NCBI GenBank assembly: GCA_025267735.1
Contig: CM046304.1
Coordinates: 13,888,001-13,952,000 of the forward strand
Direction of reading: 5' to 3'
Origin: Mactra quadrangularis
Lineage: Eukaryota; Mollusca; Bivalvia; Venerida; Mactridae
DNA: 64,000 bases
The notes below the pieces were generated by a model, which did not search any database, had not been told where the DNA came from, and saw only the letters and a program-made list of their open reading frames with translations. The first letter of the stretch is position 1, and every line of letters begins with the position of its first letter. The position numbers and the translations under genes were made by a program. Shown in pieces: positions 1 to 11,814 of this stretch.

Positions 1-1987
1 GACGCTATTTTAGATACCTTTCGAAATGTATCTAGCGATTGGATACTTGCCTTGAGACTTTAAGCAAGATTCTATTACCCTTAAGAACAATAAACATATC
101 ATGAAGCTACTTGTAGAGCACTTAAAAAACGTGTGGCACGATCATCTGGTCTTTTCTCTGTGTGACAGAAAGGAAATAATAAGGAGACAATGAAGTGTAA
201 ATTATTGCTAGTTAACTGGTGATTATTTTTGATACATTCGTCATTAGCAGCTGACGTATACAGCGCTTAATTAGCGTCATACTTCTTTTCTGCGATTTCT
301 CCAGGAATGTCGTTTTTTCTATGTTACCATATCATATGCTCTTGCAAACTTATGCTCTAAATATGCGTCTGTAACTTTCGTTTTAGATTGTTTGTTGCAT
401 GTTTTGGTTGAGTTTAACGCCGTAGCAACGCATTGTACGAGCATATACTCGTAGGTTATATAATGGCGGTCAGTCAATTTACTCACCGTTCCTGGAAATG
501 CAAATTCTGTAGATTTAGCTGCTACTCACTAACCAAGGGGTATACATTCGTAAGTTACTGACAACTGACAAACATGAATTAGAATCAGGAGGGTCAGTCT
601 CGTTTGTAGATTTTGTTTGGAATAGCTATATTTTAGCTAACTTTATCAAAATACGAAAACCAGAATCACCATATTGCGAAAACTAACCATAGGTAAACGG
701 CACGGCTCCGATAGAAAAACAATATACAAGAGAATGAAAATAAAATCATTTTTCTATCATTTCTTTTGCTTTGAAGTAGTCACTTAGGTTATTTGAATAC
801 ATTGACTTCATTATGGAATGGCAGCCAATGCAAACTGTCAAATATGCAGGAGCAACATTCAGATGACATGCTAGAGATGAGCTGATGTTGGCCTTTAAAA
901 TGAGTTAATGAAAGCTGTCAAACATATAAGAGTGACATTGATTGGCTTACGTGTAATGATAGAGATTTAACAGAACCACAAAAATATGGAGTCAGGTACA
1001 CGTTTTAACATTGGAAATGAAATACCCACTTTAGATATCGACTGTCACAACCCATGTTTCACTATTAAGGCCGACCCGCTATTAAGGCCAAATCATGTCG
1101 GTCTACAAGCTTATCTTAATAACGGTATTTTACTGCAATTGTATACATGTATACAGTTTGTCTCGGAACCGTGTTTGTTTTCTATGGTCATAACACTAAC
1201 CGAAGAGGACATAATTAGGAATAATCTAGCAAAGAATCACAAACATATTATGATGAAATAATCCACTTGATAAATGCTAATTAACCTTCCATGGTATAAT
1301 AATGAATAATTATAGATTATATAAATTGATAAAAATAAGAGGATCATTTTTTTATCTTTATCATTTAAGAATCGAACTTTCCAGCTTATTTTTATCGTAA
1401 TTAAGAGATATGAGAAACTTCGATGACCTCTACAGTACAGGTATTTGGAACTACTTCAGCGATCTTCTTCGAACGGTTCCGAATGCAGTACAAGAACTTA
1501 ATAACATTTGATATTATTTGTCAAATTGTTCAAACTCAGCGCACTGATATGCACTATTTTATAATCATATAGTTTACAATAAAGCTCCTCATAACTGTAA
1601 CACACTCAAAAATGTTACAAATGCGGCCTATACGTGAATCAATTCAAATGGCTTTAAATCAGTTTAACTTGTCAAATGTCACTTCATCTTCAAATCGTTT
1701 TCTAGTTCTTCATTTTAAAAGTAAAAGAAGATCGAAACCAAATGTAGAATTGAAAGGCGTTACTATAATGAGTTTTGCAAGACAGAATGTCAAAGTAAGG
1801 AGAGTTGAGACAATTTTTTGAGAATTATTATTTTAACAACAGAATTATAATTCATGTGTCTGAAATGGATTGTTTTAAACGGTAGTAAGTTAAGCAAGTA
1901 ACTAAGTAAGATAAATAGCTCTTTAATCAGTCAAATGCGTCAGTAAAAAGCAAAAGTGACAACAATTTTGGATTAAATGCTTTGTCA
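1..1987. other. No gene recognised
   Basis: AT-rich sequence with frequent stops. The two longest frames (986-1261 and 1612-1821) have no recognisable motif and no flanking splice or promoter support. Confidence 0.6.
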
Positions 1988-2039
1988 TCGAGATTATTTT
2001 TGAAACTTCAATACGCATGCGCACAAAAAATAATCTCGA
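1988..2039. repeat. 14-bp-stem hairpin with an NRF1-like loop
   Basis: TCGAGATTATTTTT and AAAAATAATCTCGA are perfect complements around a 24-base loop that contains ACGCATGCGCAC, an NRF1-like site. A TATA-like motif follows at 2055. Confidence 0.6.
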
Positions 2040-2054
2040 CGCCAACAAAGTACA

Positions 2055-2064
2055 CATATATAAA
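2055..2064 (+). promoter_or_regulatory. Possible core promoter (TATA-like)
   Basis: TATATAAAAG follows the hairpin with the NRF1-like loop by about 16 bases. About 100 bases downstream an ATG at 2191 opens a 25-codon frame (MACDISLGEVVSFITIERND and on) of no recognised family. The arrangement could be a real promoter, but no gene can be supported. Confidence 0.25.
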
Positions 2065-2451
2065 AGAGTTATTTCATGATATTGGAGTTGACTGAACGTT
2101 TTCCATTGATTTTGCGATAGCAGTTAAGTGTAATTAAGGAAAGGTTTCGTTGAGAAAAGTCAAGCCAGTATTTACATTGTCCGTTAATTACATGGCTTGT
2201 GATATATCATTGGGGGAAGTCGTTTCTTTCATTACAATCGAAAGAAATGATTTGTTTGACCAGCGATGAAAAACACATTCATTTGCTATAGATTTCTGAT
2301 GCTTGTTCAATGCAGTCTGAACAGTGTTTTCATCAGCAGATTCTTCGTATGTCAATATCAAAGTCTGCCGCCTGTCGATAATGATATACTCGTATGTAAT
2401 GTTTTCAGATACTTTTGTGAAAATATGTAAAGACCTTTCAAAGCCATTCTC

Positions 2452-2515
2452 GTACCCAGAGGCTATCAGGATTCTCGATACTAGTTAGATCGACAATCTT
2501 GATAACGTTTGGGAA
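2452..2515. repeat. Copy of the 4,376 hairpin, opposite orientation
   Basis: 'cccagaggctatcaggattc', 'tcgatactagttagatcg' then 'acaatcttgataacgtttg' matches the reverse complement of 4376-4444. Confidence 0.5.
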
Positions 2516-2519
2516 CGAG

Positions 2520-3640
2520 GATGTCCAAAGCTTGTTGAAGACCATGTTTTTTTTCTGAAGTGCTTGTGAAAATGTAATGACCCTCTAATGCTTGTTATAT
2601 ATAATACACTTAGAAATAAGTTAAGCACACCCATCTATGAAATTTAAAAATGGTTGTAATTGAAAGCACTGTCATAAGATAACGACTAAATTGAGCTAAG
2701 AAATAGCTATATAAAAAGTAGCCATACCTATTTAGTAATCATTAACCAGTGAATTTATGAGGGTTTTTTATTCTGAGTATTCACTAGAAATGTTTTATAA
2801 ACGCTCCTGTAGCATCATACTTATTGTAAAACACATATATGTTTGGTAAAAATAACCAACTCATTTGCTTATGCTTCATTAATTTGTTTAAGAATAAACT
2901 AACTTTTATTTGGAGAGTATTCTGTTTCTTCCATGTGTTTTCTGTGTTTTTGTTTTACTAAGTATTTCCATGTAATCATTTATTCCCAAATATGACATCA
3001 TTTGTCTTTTAACATGACGTCATTTTGACTTTATATTTTTACTGCAATCAAAACATCAAATTATTTTACATTTTCACTAAATATGTTCATTCGGTAAAAC
3101 CACATTTCACGGTAAAGCATACAAGTAATGAGTGATGTCCCCTTACAATGTTTTTGTCCTAATTTTTTGTGACAAGGTCAACTCAAATACGTAACAATAC
3201 AATCTTATATGTCGTCGTCCTAAAAACGATAGGCCTTGATACAGTTTCAGTAAATTAATTACTCTTACATTTAGGCATATGGAAGCGTTTCCTCGTCGTT
3301 ATTTTACATGTTAACACGTAATCAAATACTTGCCAAAGAGCCATGCTACAACTGGTTAGACGGTTATTGGACCCTAGGGAGACATTACACTGGCGTTAAT
3401 ATGTTTGGGGTTTCATTGTTACTTGAATGGTTTGATTCGTGGTTTGGTTGGACTATCTATAGTTTTTCCTTTTTAAGCTAGTCGATTTTTTACCCTGTCT
3501 ATTTGACGTCATTGGAAGTAAATTAGTCTTTTTATGATACTTGTATATAGTTGGGCAAAATTGACTTTCACATATTGATATGAATTATTTTAAAAAGTCA
3601 AAATTGACGTAAACAGAATTTAGTACACATTTTTTACTTT
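2520..3640. other. No gene recognised; two TGACGTCA sites
   Basis: Non-coding by eye. Perfect CRE palindromes lie at 3015-3022 and 3504-3511. Confidence 0.55.
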
Positions 3641-3797
3641 CAGTCACAACTGTCAGTCGCACATACATCAACCCCGCTGCTTTAAATACTTACTACAATA
3701 GTTTTGTACTCTAGATCGAAAAAACGAGCATTCCATATTTATGTAAGGTGGTTATCGAACACATTTCGAGCATATAAATCAGCGGGACTAATACACT
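3641..3797. repeat. Relative of the 23,105 inverted repeat
   Basis: The left arm (gtcagtcgcacatacatcaa, then ccccgctgctttaaata) and the right arm (ataaatcagcgggactaat) are inverted and resemble the arms at 23105-23260. The outer ends are degraded. Confidence 0.5.
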
Positions 3798-4311
3798 TCA
3801 TTTAAAGACTTCAGCACAAAACAGTGCTTTTGGTCGACTTTTGTAGCCGGTCCCAGTTAAAGGTGAGCGGTCCTTAAGTTATAGACAAGGATGAAAACTT
3901 AACAATGAATCCATAATCAATATTAGGATAAATCTCTCAGTTTTTACTTCATGTTTGCCCAAAACAATTCTGAACTGCAAACTTCACTAAAACGAACAAG
4001 TATGTGCGTATACATGTACATAGGCCTGTTACGTTTGTCGCATTTCATTAGTGCCACAAAATTACGTACCGTCTAATTAGATATAGTGTCACAAATTAGA
4101 AGGAAAATAAGGTCTATGTTCATTAGTGTACACAATTACTAAGAAATGACAGGGTTTAATTCATTTTATCTTCACCATGCTTGTTGATTTTCAAAACTAG
4201 AACGCCAACTCCTCATGTACAAGGAATGTATTACTGTCGATCATTCTGAAACTGTTCACAATGAACGCATCACATTGTTGCATGTGCATCAAGTAAGATT
4301 GATTTTGGTGA

Positions 4312-4712
4312 AATTTGCCAATTTGCCAAGTTTCTCCGATTTAACAGCATGTTAAATCTTCTGCTAGCATTTTCATATCCAGAGGTTACCATGATTTTCG
4401 ATCTAGTTAGTATCGAGAATCCTGATAGCCTCTGAGTACAAGAATGTCTATTAGCGGAATGTGCCGAGTTTCTCCGATTTAACAGCATGTTATATCTTTT
4501 GGTAGCGGAATGTGCCGAGTTACTCCGATTGAGCAGCATCTTATATCTTATGGCAGCGGAATGTGCCGAGTTTCTCCGATTCGATTGAGCAGCATGTTAT
4601 ATTTTCTGGTAGCGAAATGCGCCGAGTTTCTCCGATTAAGCAGTACGTTATATCTTCTGGTAGCGAAATGCGCCGAGTTTCTCCGATTAAGCAGCATATT
4701 ATATCGTAGCAG
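4312..4712. repeat. Tandem repeat, about 52-bp unit
   Basis: Five units between 4452 and 4712 carry 'tagcggaatgtgccgagttt', 'ctccgatt(aa/ga)gcagcat' and 'gttatatct'. A degenerate unit lies upstream at 4312-4370, separated by a 65-bp hairpin. Variation between units is small. Open frames over it on both strands are by-products of the repeat. Confidence 0.85.
4376..4444. repeat. Short hairpin repeat, inverted relative of 2452-2515
   Basis: 'cagaggttaccatgattttc' pairs with 'gaatcctgatagcctctg' around 'gatctagttagtatc'. The same motif in reverse orientation lies at about 2452-2515 (cagaggctatcaggattctc), so it is a small dispersed hairpin. Confidence 0.55.
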
Positions 4713-5674
4713 AATTGGTTAACGAGTTCTTATTGCGCAATGGTAATTTTATAAGCGTAAGAAGCGCGTTTTGTTTCAGAAAGTATTACCCAACTACCGA
4801 AGACTCTCGGGAATTAAAGCTCTATTCGTAGACTCACCAGTTATTTTTGCTACGCACAAACTAACATCAAAAGTAAACACGAAGACGTATTTTTCTTTCA
4901 ATTAGTTTTTTTCCTGCTCTTAACATCAATTATAATTATCCAGTTTATCTTGGTGTATTAATATTGATAAGTTTTCTTGATTTCTAATAACGGACTTATC
5001 AATCAGTATGTAATTTTGTCACTAATGCTTCAACGTCTGATATACTTTTAGAAGAGTATTTGTAGAAAAAAAAAACATTTTTAAGGTCTGAGCTAGATAC
5101 GGCCGGTACTGTTTCCAGTAAAAATTTTGAGGTCCTTAACGTTTTAGGAGTAAATATACGTATAAGGTATTAAACCAAAAAGTGTTAGATTTTTTACCCG
5201 ATTTTAACTAGGGGCCAGTTTGACCATTTTCACTTATTCTATTACACAGATTTATACATAAATCAATGGTTAAGGCTTTGCTCTTTCGAATGACGCTACC
5301 ATCTGCATTCGCCGAAAATAAATTTATAGGTCGATGTCAAGCACTGCAATCAATGCAGATTTTGTTATGTCGACACAAATGTCTAAAATCAAAATATGAA
5401 TGTTAATATTCGACCCCTAATTAAATTTGGGTATAACTCTATCATTTTTATTAATATACCGTATATGCAGGCATATATTTAGTATTTTAACCCAAGACTC
5501 AATCGCCATGGTTTGAGTTATGATACTTTCGATCGTGTTCGAATTCAGTATTAAGAACGTAAGAAATCACTTACTAATAACATTTGTCACACTATAGATG
5601 TAATGGTTATCCAGTTTTTATTATTATTATGTTGCGTAATTCTACAAACAATGCATAGTTTGGATGTGGTTCGA

Positions 5675-5758
5675 AAGTTTGGACCCCCCCCCCTAGAAAA
5701 GTTTGCCCCCCCCCCAGAAAAAGTTTGGACCTCACTAGAAAAAAATGTGGATCCGTCC
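5675..5758. repeat. Short tandem with poly-C runs
   Basis: Three units of about 22-27 bases each begin 'gtttg(ga)cc' and end 'agaaaa', two of them containing poly-C runs. A 64-codon frame across it is not credible as a gene. Confidence 0.7.
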
Positions 5759-6272
5759 CGATCGTCTTATCCATACAAACTGATTAACATGTTGTAATGA
5801 AAGAAAAAAAGTTTTGAAATCAGTTTCGTATAATCGTATAAATGATTGTAATTTGGTATTACGACTTTGTTCTACTATAACCTTTGTATGTAAGAATCGT
5901 TAATCAACAATTCTAACATAGGCACGTGCATTTTCACTCTTTATTTAATGTGACGTCATCTATGCTTTATTATTCAACAAAATATAGCTCGTGACGGCTG
6001 TTGAAATTTTACTCCCCACGTTAAATGCGCAAAGCCGAAAATGGCGCCCGAGTTTATAAGGGTTGACTTTTACAATTTGGTTTCTATTCTATAATTAAGA
6101 TTTTAATATTTTTTGTTCGGAATAAGAAACACGTATCTGTGAGAATTGTGTAAATAAATGCTATTTTCGGCCTTTGCACTGGGGTGGATTTCAACAGCAT
6201 GACGTTTCTGACAGTTAAAAATAGTTCTATAAATATATCTTTTCTACGGATGTATTTTACGATGTTAGAATC

Positions 6273-6442
6273 GAAATAACTTACAGTTGTCTATATTTTG
6301 TTGTCTAATAAAATATAGGCACTCGTTTGATGCGCTTATTAAATCACTCGTGCTAAAGCACTCGTGATTTAATCATACGCGCATCACAACTCGTGCCTAT
6401 ATTTTATTAGACAACAAAATATAGACAACTGTAAGTTATTTC
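6273..6442. mobile_element. Fold-back element with perfect 50-bp arms
   Basis: Arms 6273-6322 and 6393-6442 are perfect reverse complements over 50 bases (gaaataacttacagttgtct and on). The inner 70 bases continue as an imperfect palindrome (gatgcgc / gcgcatc, aaatcac / gtgattt). The whole 170 bp could form one long hairpin. No coding potential. Confidence 0.85.
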
Positions 6443-7560
6443 TTAAATCAGGCGAGAAAAAAAATGTATATAACTGTTGTATCATCATAAAATGTTGTTT
6501 CCTCATTAGCGCATGTATTTTTACGACATGCAGGAAACAAGAGAATGTTATATCATTCCTTTTTCTTTTTTTTTTAAAGTCACATTCTTTAAAATGAAAT
6601 TTTAAAGTAAAGAGGTAATAATATCAGAAACAGTAACTGTAAAACATCACAGACCTACCACCCATCAAAAAAAGCAAAGAGGGAGATATTTTCGATCTTT
6701 AAACTTTTGTTAGAAAAGGTACGCTAACTACGCCATAGACAATTTCCGAAAACAAGCCTTGAACTTAAGAGGTTTCCGCCATGGAACAGACAGTAGTAAA
6801 GTTATTGCCACTGGGTGTTTGAAATTACCAAAGTTTAAACTAGATGCAAAAGTCTCTGAAAAAAAATATTTAAAATTGTTCTTATTGTTACTAATATCTA
6901 TAAGTTATTTAGTCGAGCATTGTATATTCATATTTGGATTCAAACACATTGGAACTTCCATTTGTTTCTTCTATTAACAAACACTATAACATAACAAGTT
7001 AATTATAAATAACAAGATGTGTAATGGTGGATACAGAGGGGTGAGGAATCAGTAATCTGATAAAACACTGTAACACTTTTCATGTACTTTATTATTATAA
7101 ATAAACATTGTGTATTTGAGATATTTTTTATTGATGTCTCCATATTCTGTAAAATATATTGGTTGTACCGCCAGCTGTATTGTAAAGGCAACAAACACCA
7201 TGTGTTTATACTGTTTATAAAAAATTTTGTTCTGTTCTATTCTGATACAAGGTCTATAGTCACGTGATCTACAATCACAACTGATGAAGTATACCAAGAT
7301 TTGATTTACACAAATTCTCCTTCCTGACAAATAATTCAATGGCATGATACTGCGCTTAAATAACTATTACATGTACCTTTTATCACAAATTATCCAATTT
7401 GACCCAGAAAAGTTTGATCATGTGCATCAAACACTTTGTACACAAATTGAATACAGCGGTAAACTAGGTCATATGTAAAACTACTTTGTGCAGAGGATTC
7501 AAAGTAAACAATTTTTATGTGAGCATTTTTAATGCACTATTTGATTGTTTCTATGTTTAG

Positions 7561-7856
7561 AACCCGGGTCGATAGCGCAGTTGGTAGCGCGCCGGGATTT
7601 GGATACTCGTGTCCGATGGGGTGCGGGTTCGAATCCCACCCGAGGAGGTTATACCCTTCCATGAAAATTTGACAAAAATGTCGATTTTCCTCCATTGATT
7701 AGATAATATGGAGAAGTTTCCGGCCTTGTGGAAGGGTAGGTAAGTACTGGTTATAGACAATGGTCCAGGAAAGCTAGGTTAGGTGCGCTGGACGCCGTAA
7801 AATGACCTAAAATTGTGTTGACACGGCGTTAACTCCAATAAATAAATAAAATAAAC
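7561..7856 (+). mobile_element. tRNA-derived SINE, full length
   Basis: The tRNA-like head (about 7567-7641) has an A box TAGCGCAGTTGG and a B box GGTTCGAATCC. The body contains 'gtaagtactggttatagaca' and 'tccaggaaagctagg'. The tail is AATAAATAAATAAAATAAA. A perfect 13-bp target duplication, TTTCTATGTTTAG, flanks it at 7548-7560 and 7857-7869, the mark of LINE-driven retroposition. The clean duplication suggests a fairly recent insertion. Confidence 0.95.
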
Positions 7857-8403
7857 TTTCTATGTTTAGGCTACTGCAAGAATTTGACGAAAAAACAAGA
7901 GTTTGGTTACATTCTGAAGATCACGTGACTACACTCTATATATACCCATAAAATCTCATTGGGAAGATTAAACTGTTCGCGAAATCGTCGTAAACCAGAT
8001 TCAAAGTGATGTTTAAGTGCCTCAACCTCACTAGGAACAATCAAGACCCACCCTTATTGTTAACGAAAAGCCTTGTGCAAAATATCAATTATACTTTAAA
8101 ATTCTGCAGTTGTCAAAACGGTAATTGGGTATTCTCAGCATGTTTTAAAATACAAAATATATTATTGAAAACAATATATTTCTACTAAATTAGTCGTAAC
8201 AAACATCGTATTTTATTCCCACGTGTTTACGAATCCTACCTAAACAAGTGTTCAATTAACTATGTGCAAATATACTAAACAATCTTAATTAAAATGACAT
8301 TTTGCTATGGAACTCATTTTCAGACTTCATTAGCTCAGTGATTAAGAAAGAATAAGAAATTGTTCGGGTTTTTTTTTGTATTTTTAATGTTGTTATCCAG
8401 AAG

Positions 8404-8725
8404 CGTGTAGTATCGCTAAATCACGCAATTGGTGCTTAACGTCGCAAAACTGACGCTAATACCGAAACCACAAATAAACGTCGCAATTGTGCCAAACGTC
8501 GCAAAACTAGTTATAAATGTCGCAACCAACGGTAAACGTCGCAACGCTGACGCTAAATGTCGCACAAAATTAAAATGACACATAATGTCGCAACCGTGAC
8601 GCTAACCGTCACTCTTAGTATGAAGGTTTAGGATCGAACCTGAAAAACACCCAAGTCTTACATTGAACATATATGACTTTTAAGCAACCACTGCAACCCC
8701 CTTTAAACCCATATCAGCTATTCAC
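8404..8725. repeat. Dispersed repeat with 'ACGTCGC' minisatellite, copy 1
   Basis: Contains many 'aa(a/c)gtcgcaa' and 'ctgacgctaa' units at roughly 20-bp spacing, followed by 'aggatcgaacctgaaaaac' and 'atgacttttaagcaacca'. It aligns in order with 12700-12985. Confidence 0.75.
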
Positions 8726-8917
8726 ATATCGATAGCAATCACCTTAAGGTATATGTAATGTTACTATAATCGGCTTATTCATTTGACAAAATGATGTACA
8801 TATGTACAAAAACTTTAATGTAATTAAAGATTGCTTCGGAATTTGCTCAGAAGTCTCTTTGATTCTTTTCATGGATTAACATGAATCGGTTTATCTTAAA
8901 AAATAACATTTGTTAAG

Positions 8918-9233
8918 CAGTCTGTTCAATTACCCTAAACGTTCCAAAACGTTCCATAACGATACATTCGGAACTCCTCGGGCATTCGCTGCGAAAAATC
9001 TTATCTAATAAACAAATATACGATCGTTAAGGCAATGAGTGACGTTTTAAAATTTATGGACAAAAACGAAACATCACTCATTGCCTAAACAATCGTATAT
9101 TTGTTTACTTTAACACCGGTAGTTTCAAAATAGCGTCTAAATATGTCCGAGATTACTCGCAGCGAATGGCCGAGGAGTTCCGAATGTATCGTTACGGAAC
9201 GTTTTGGAACGTTTAGGTTAATTGAACAGGCTA
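8918..9233. mobile_element. Fold-back MITE, about 316 bp
   Basis: The outer arms contain TGTTCAATTACCCTAAACG at the left and its near reverse complement at the right. The match continues through 'cattcggaactcctcgg' (left) and 'ccgaggagttccgaatg' (right). A second inner palindrome reads 'caaatatacgat...aatgagtgac' against its complement near 9085-9110. Related ends occur at 18947-19033 and 21497-21723. Confidence 0.8.
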
Positions 9234-10499
9234 AAGAACTTTCATACACTATCTATTCAGATTGATGGTAGAAGTGTTGAGAGTAAATGTGGCCAAGAGT
9301 TTTCTAGTGCCCTGATACTTCGCTATTTATGCATGAAGTGTACATGTTAAGGACACAACTTATAAAACTTGGACATCAAAAGAAAATTGTAGTATAGTGG
9401 TTACATCATAATAGAGTCGAAAATTTCAAGTATTACATGTTTCATGACTTTTTCGTGTTTGCTAGCAAGTGAAATAAATTGAGGCCCATGCATAGTTATT
9501 GAGAACGTTATTAGTACTGTATCTATGAATATCTCTAACAAAATTGAGTAAGCTAATTTTTTCTGCGCCTGGATCCAAACTGTTTGTCATTCAGACCATA
9601 TTTCCACACTTTTTGTAAACAATGGATAAAATATTAATTTGGCAGACACCAATTAATTGAGTAGACGACAGTGTTCTTCGTAGCTGGTCAACGATTAGAC
9701 ATATGTAATACGTAGGGAAATATTTTTCCATTTACAATTCCATCTAAATGTTTCAATGGATTTCAACAAAAAAATCACAGAAGTATTGTCACCAAGTGCC
9801 TTAGGGTACCAAATCCTCTTTATCATCAATATATGGGTCACATTTGGCTTTTCAAAGAGAGTGAGAGCTTATAACTCACTCGGGTGTCGGTATCCGATGT
9901 CTCACCGTTTGTGTCGGCAGGCTCTGACCATTTCAGTAATGTATCCAGGTTAAAATTTAAACTAAAACAGCAAAAAATGTAAAATGTAGTCAATTAGGGA
10001 CATGCAAGTTTTTTTTTGCCGTTCGATACAAAGATCCATTTATATACACGCTACATTTGAACCAGGAAACTAGCCATGAAAAAGCATGCGATACATGTGT
10101 CAAAATTTAATATAACTTGTGCCTTTAAGTACAAAATGTTTTTATTGATGTTTTAGTTCATCTTATTCGGTTTGTCTGGGGGTTTTCATAAATAACAAAA
10201 CTCTTCAATGTTGTTAACCCAACCATTTTCTGCAAAATCTTCAGTTTGTGTTATTTCTGACGTTTAGTATGCGTATGTTGCACCTTTGGCTTAGAAAGTA
10301 GGCGTTGTTGCAAACTTTGTAAGACGTCTGACACGTGCAGTTTAAATTCAACACTCGGTGGTTTTGTGTAACGCTTATTTACTCATAACCCTTCATTTAA
10401 AATATCTAAGACACATACATAAAGTTTTCACGATGAAATAATCGTTTTAGTTTTATGTTTGTGATAAAGTAAAGTGGTTGCATTTTAAGTCTAAGTTTC

Positions 10500-10770
10500 A
10501 TGCTAATGCACTTTAACTGAGTTACAGCTATTACCCTTGGCATCTATTTATCAATCTCGCTGGGGAGGCTTTTACAGCGCTTAGTGCAGCCGATATATTG
10601 GCGCAACGGAATTATACCACCCTCGCAAGTACCCATTCACGCCTGGGTGAAGTGAACCAATCTCAGGTAAATTTCTTTGCTCAGGAAAGTTAGTAGTGCC
10701 CCAAGCGGGGTTCGAACCCGGGACCTCTCGATCCCTAAGTGCGTACTGCCACTAGACTTCTGCCTCCCAT
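10500..10770 (-). mobile_element. tRNA-derived SINE, second family
   Basis: Reverse strand. The head reads GGAGGCAGAAGTCTAGTGGC with B box GGGTTCGAACCCC. The body contains 'tttcctgagcaaagaaattt', 'gggtacttgcgagggtgg' and 'cggctgcactaagcgctg'. The intact B-box arm could mislead tRNA callers, but the anticodon arm is poor. Confidence 0.65.
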
Positions 10771-11334
10771 ATATGATGTAACTTATAAATAAACAAATCC
10801 CTATGAACACTGGACTACTGCTCTCATAATAGAGTATTTCATTAAACGGATATATTAGCGTGTATCAAGATTGAATATATTGAATAAAATTTAGTTACTT
10901 AAAACTTTACTCGTTTGGGTCATAGGCGAAAATTGACAATTGTTCTCCTTAAAGCGATATGGCTATTTCAAGGTGACCTTTTTCATTACTACTTGACTGG
11001 CAGGTACGCATCTTTGCCCTATGTGATTGTCATTTAGAAAGGCAATTTGACCTTTGAGCCAAAGTACCATAGCAACGTTGGGGGAAAGCAAAATGGACGA
11101 AAAATGCAAATGTTGCTCTTCTAAAACCTTATTTGCATTATATTTAGTTAAACGATCTCCCCGAATGGTATTGTATCTAAAAGGCTCGTACTTTTTCCAG
11201 ACTGTTAACATGTTGAAAATGGTATTACAAACTGTTAAATATGTCTCCCCAAGAAAATACTGTTCTTTGTTTATTGGAATTAACGTCGTATTCAACACAT
11301 ATTTAGGTCATATATGCGATGGCCAGTTCTTTCT

Positions 11335-11515
11335 ACTATAGGTTTCCTAGACACGCTTCTATCACCAGTACTAACTTACACTCCCCCGAGGCTGACAACT
11401 CATGCATAGGGTATGATCTACCGCGACCGTGCTCGAACTTGCGATCTCCGGATTCGAAGTCAGACATGCTAACCACAACGCCACGGCCGCGGCTAAAAAA
11501 CTGTTTCTGCAGTAA
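11335..11515 (-). mobile_element. SINE with a different tRNA-like head
   Basis: Reverse strand. A tRNA-like head (GGCGTTGTGGTTAGCATG A box, AAGTTCGAGCACG B box) is followed by 'gttagtactggtgatagaag' and 'tctaggaaacctat'. That body resembles the 7561 SINE while the head is a different tRNA type. Confidence 0.6.
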
Positions 11516-11814
11516 CCACTAAATACCGTAAGAACAATGTTCCCCGAAATTGTTTTATTTTTCGTCCACATTTTTTACCGTACCTTTAACAGAAGACAGA
11601 TATGACGAGGAAATATAATTCTTAATTATGACATGACGTTCTAGTTTTCTCTGTTTGTCTGTTAATATAGTTTTGTAACACGTGTTAAAGTGTCGTCTGC
11701 TACCATAAATCATTGAAATTACCTTCACCCTAGTTTACTTAAAAACAAATGACTAAGAAGTAAACAGTCTTAAAAATAAGGAGAAACTTATTTCAGACTA
11801 GTTTATTACCCTAA

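Noticed and set aside
4270..4722. Repetitive frames on both strands ('MLLNRRNSAHSA', 'AKCAEFLRLSS')
   Set aside because: By-products of the 52-bp tandem array.
7557..7760. Minus-strand frame with 'GGIRTRTPSDTSIQIPARYQ'
   Set aside because: It is the antisense of the SINE tRNA head and body; the same peptide style appears at 18900-19115 for the same reason.
10690..10770. Possible true tRNA gene on the minus strand
   Set aside because: The T arm is good but the anticodon and acceptor arms do not fold well and a SINE body follows.
10963..11298. 111-codon open frame on the minus strand
   Set aside because: No recognised motif and no splice or promoter support; it overlaps another open frame on the plus strand and abuts a SINE.
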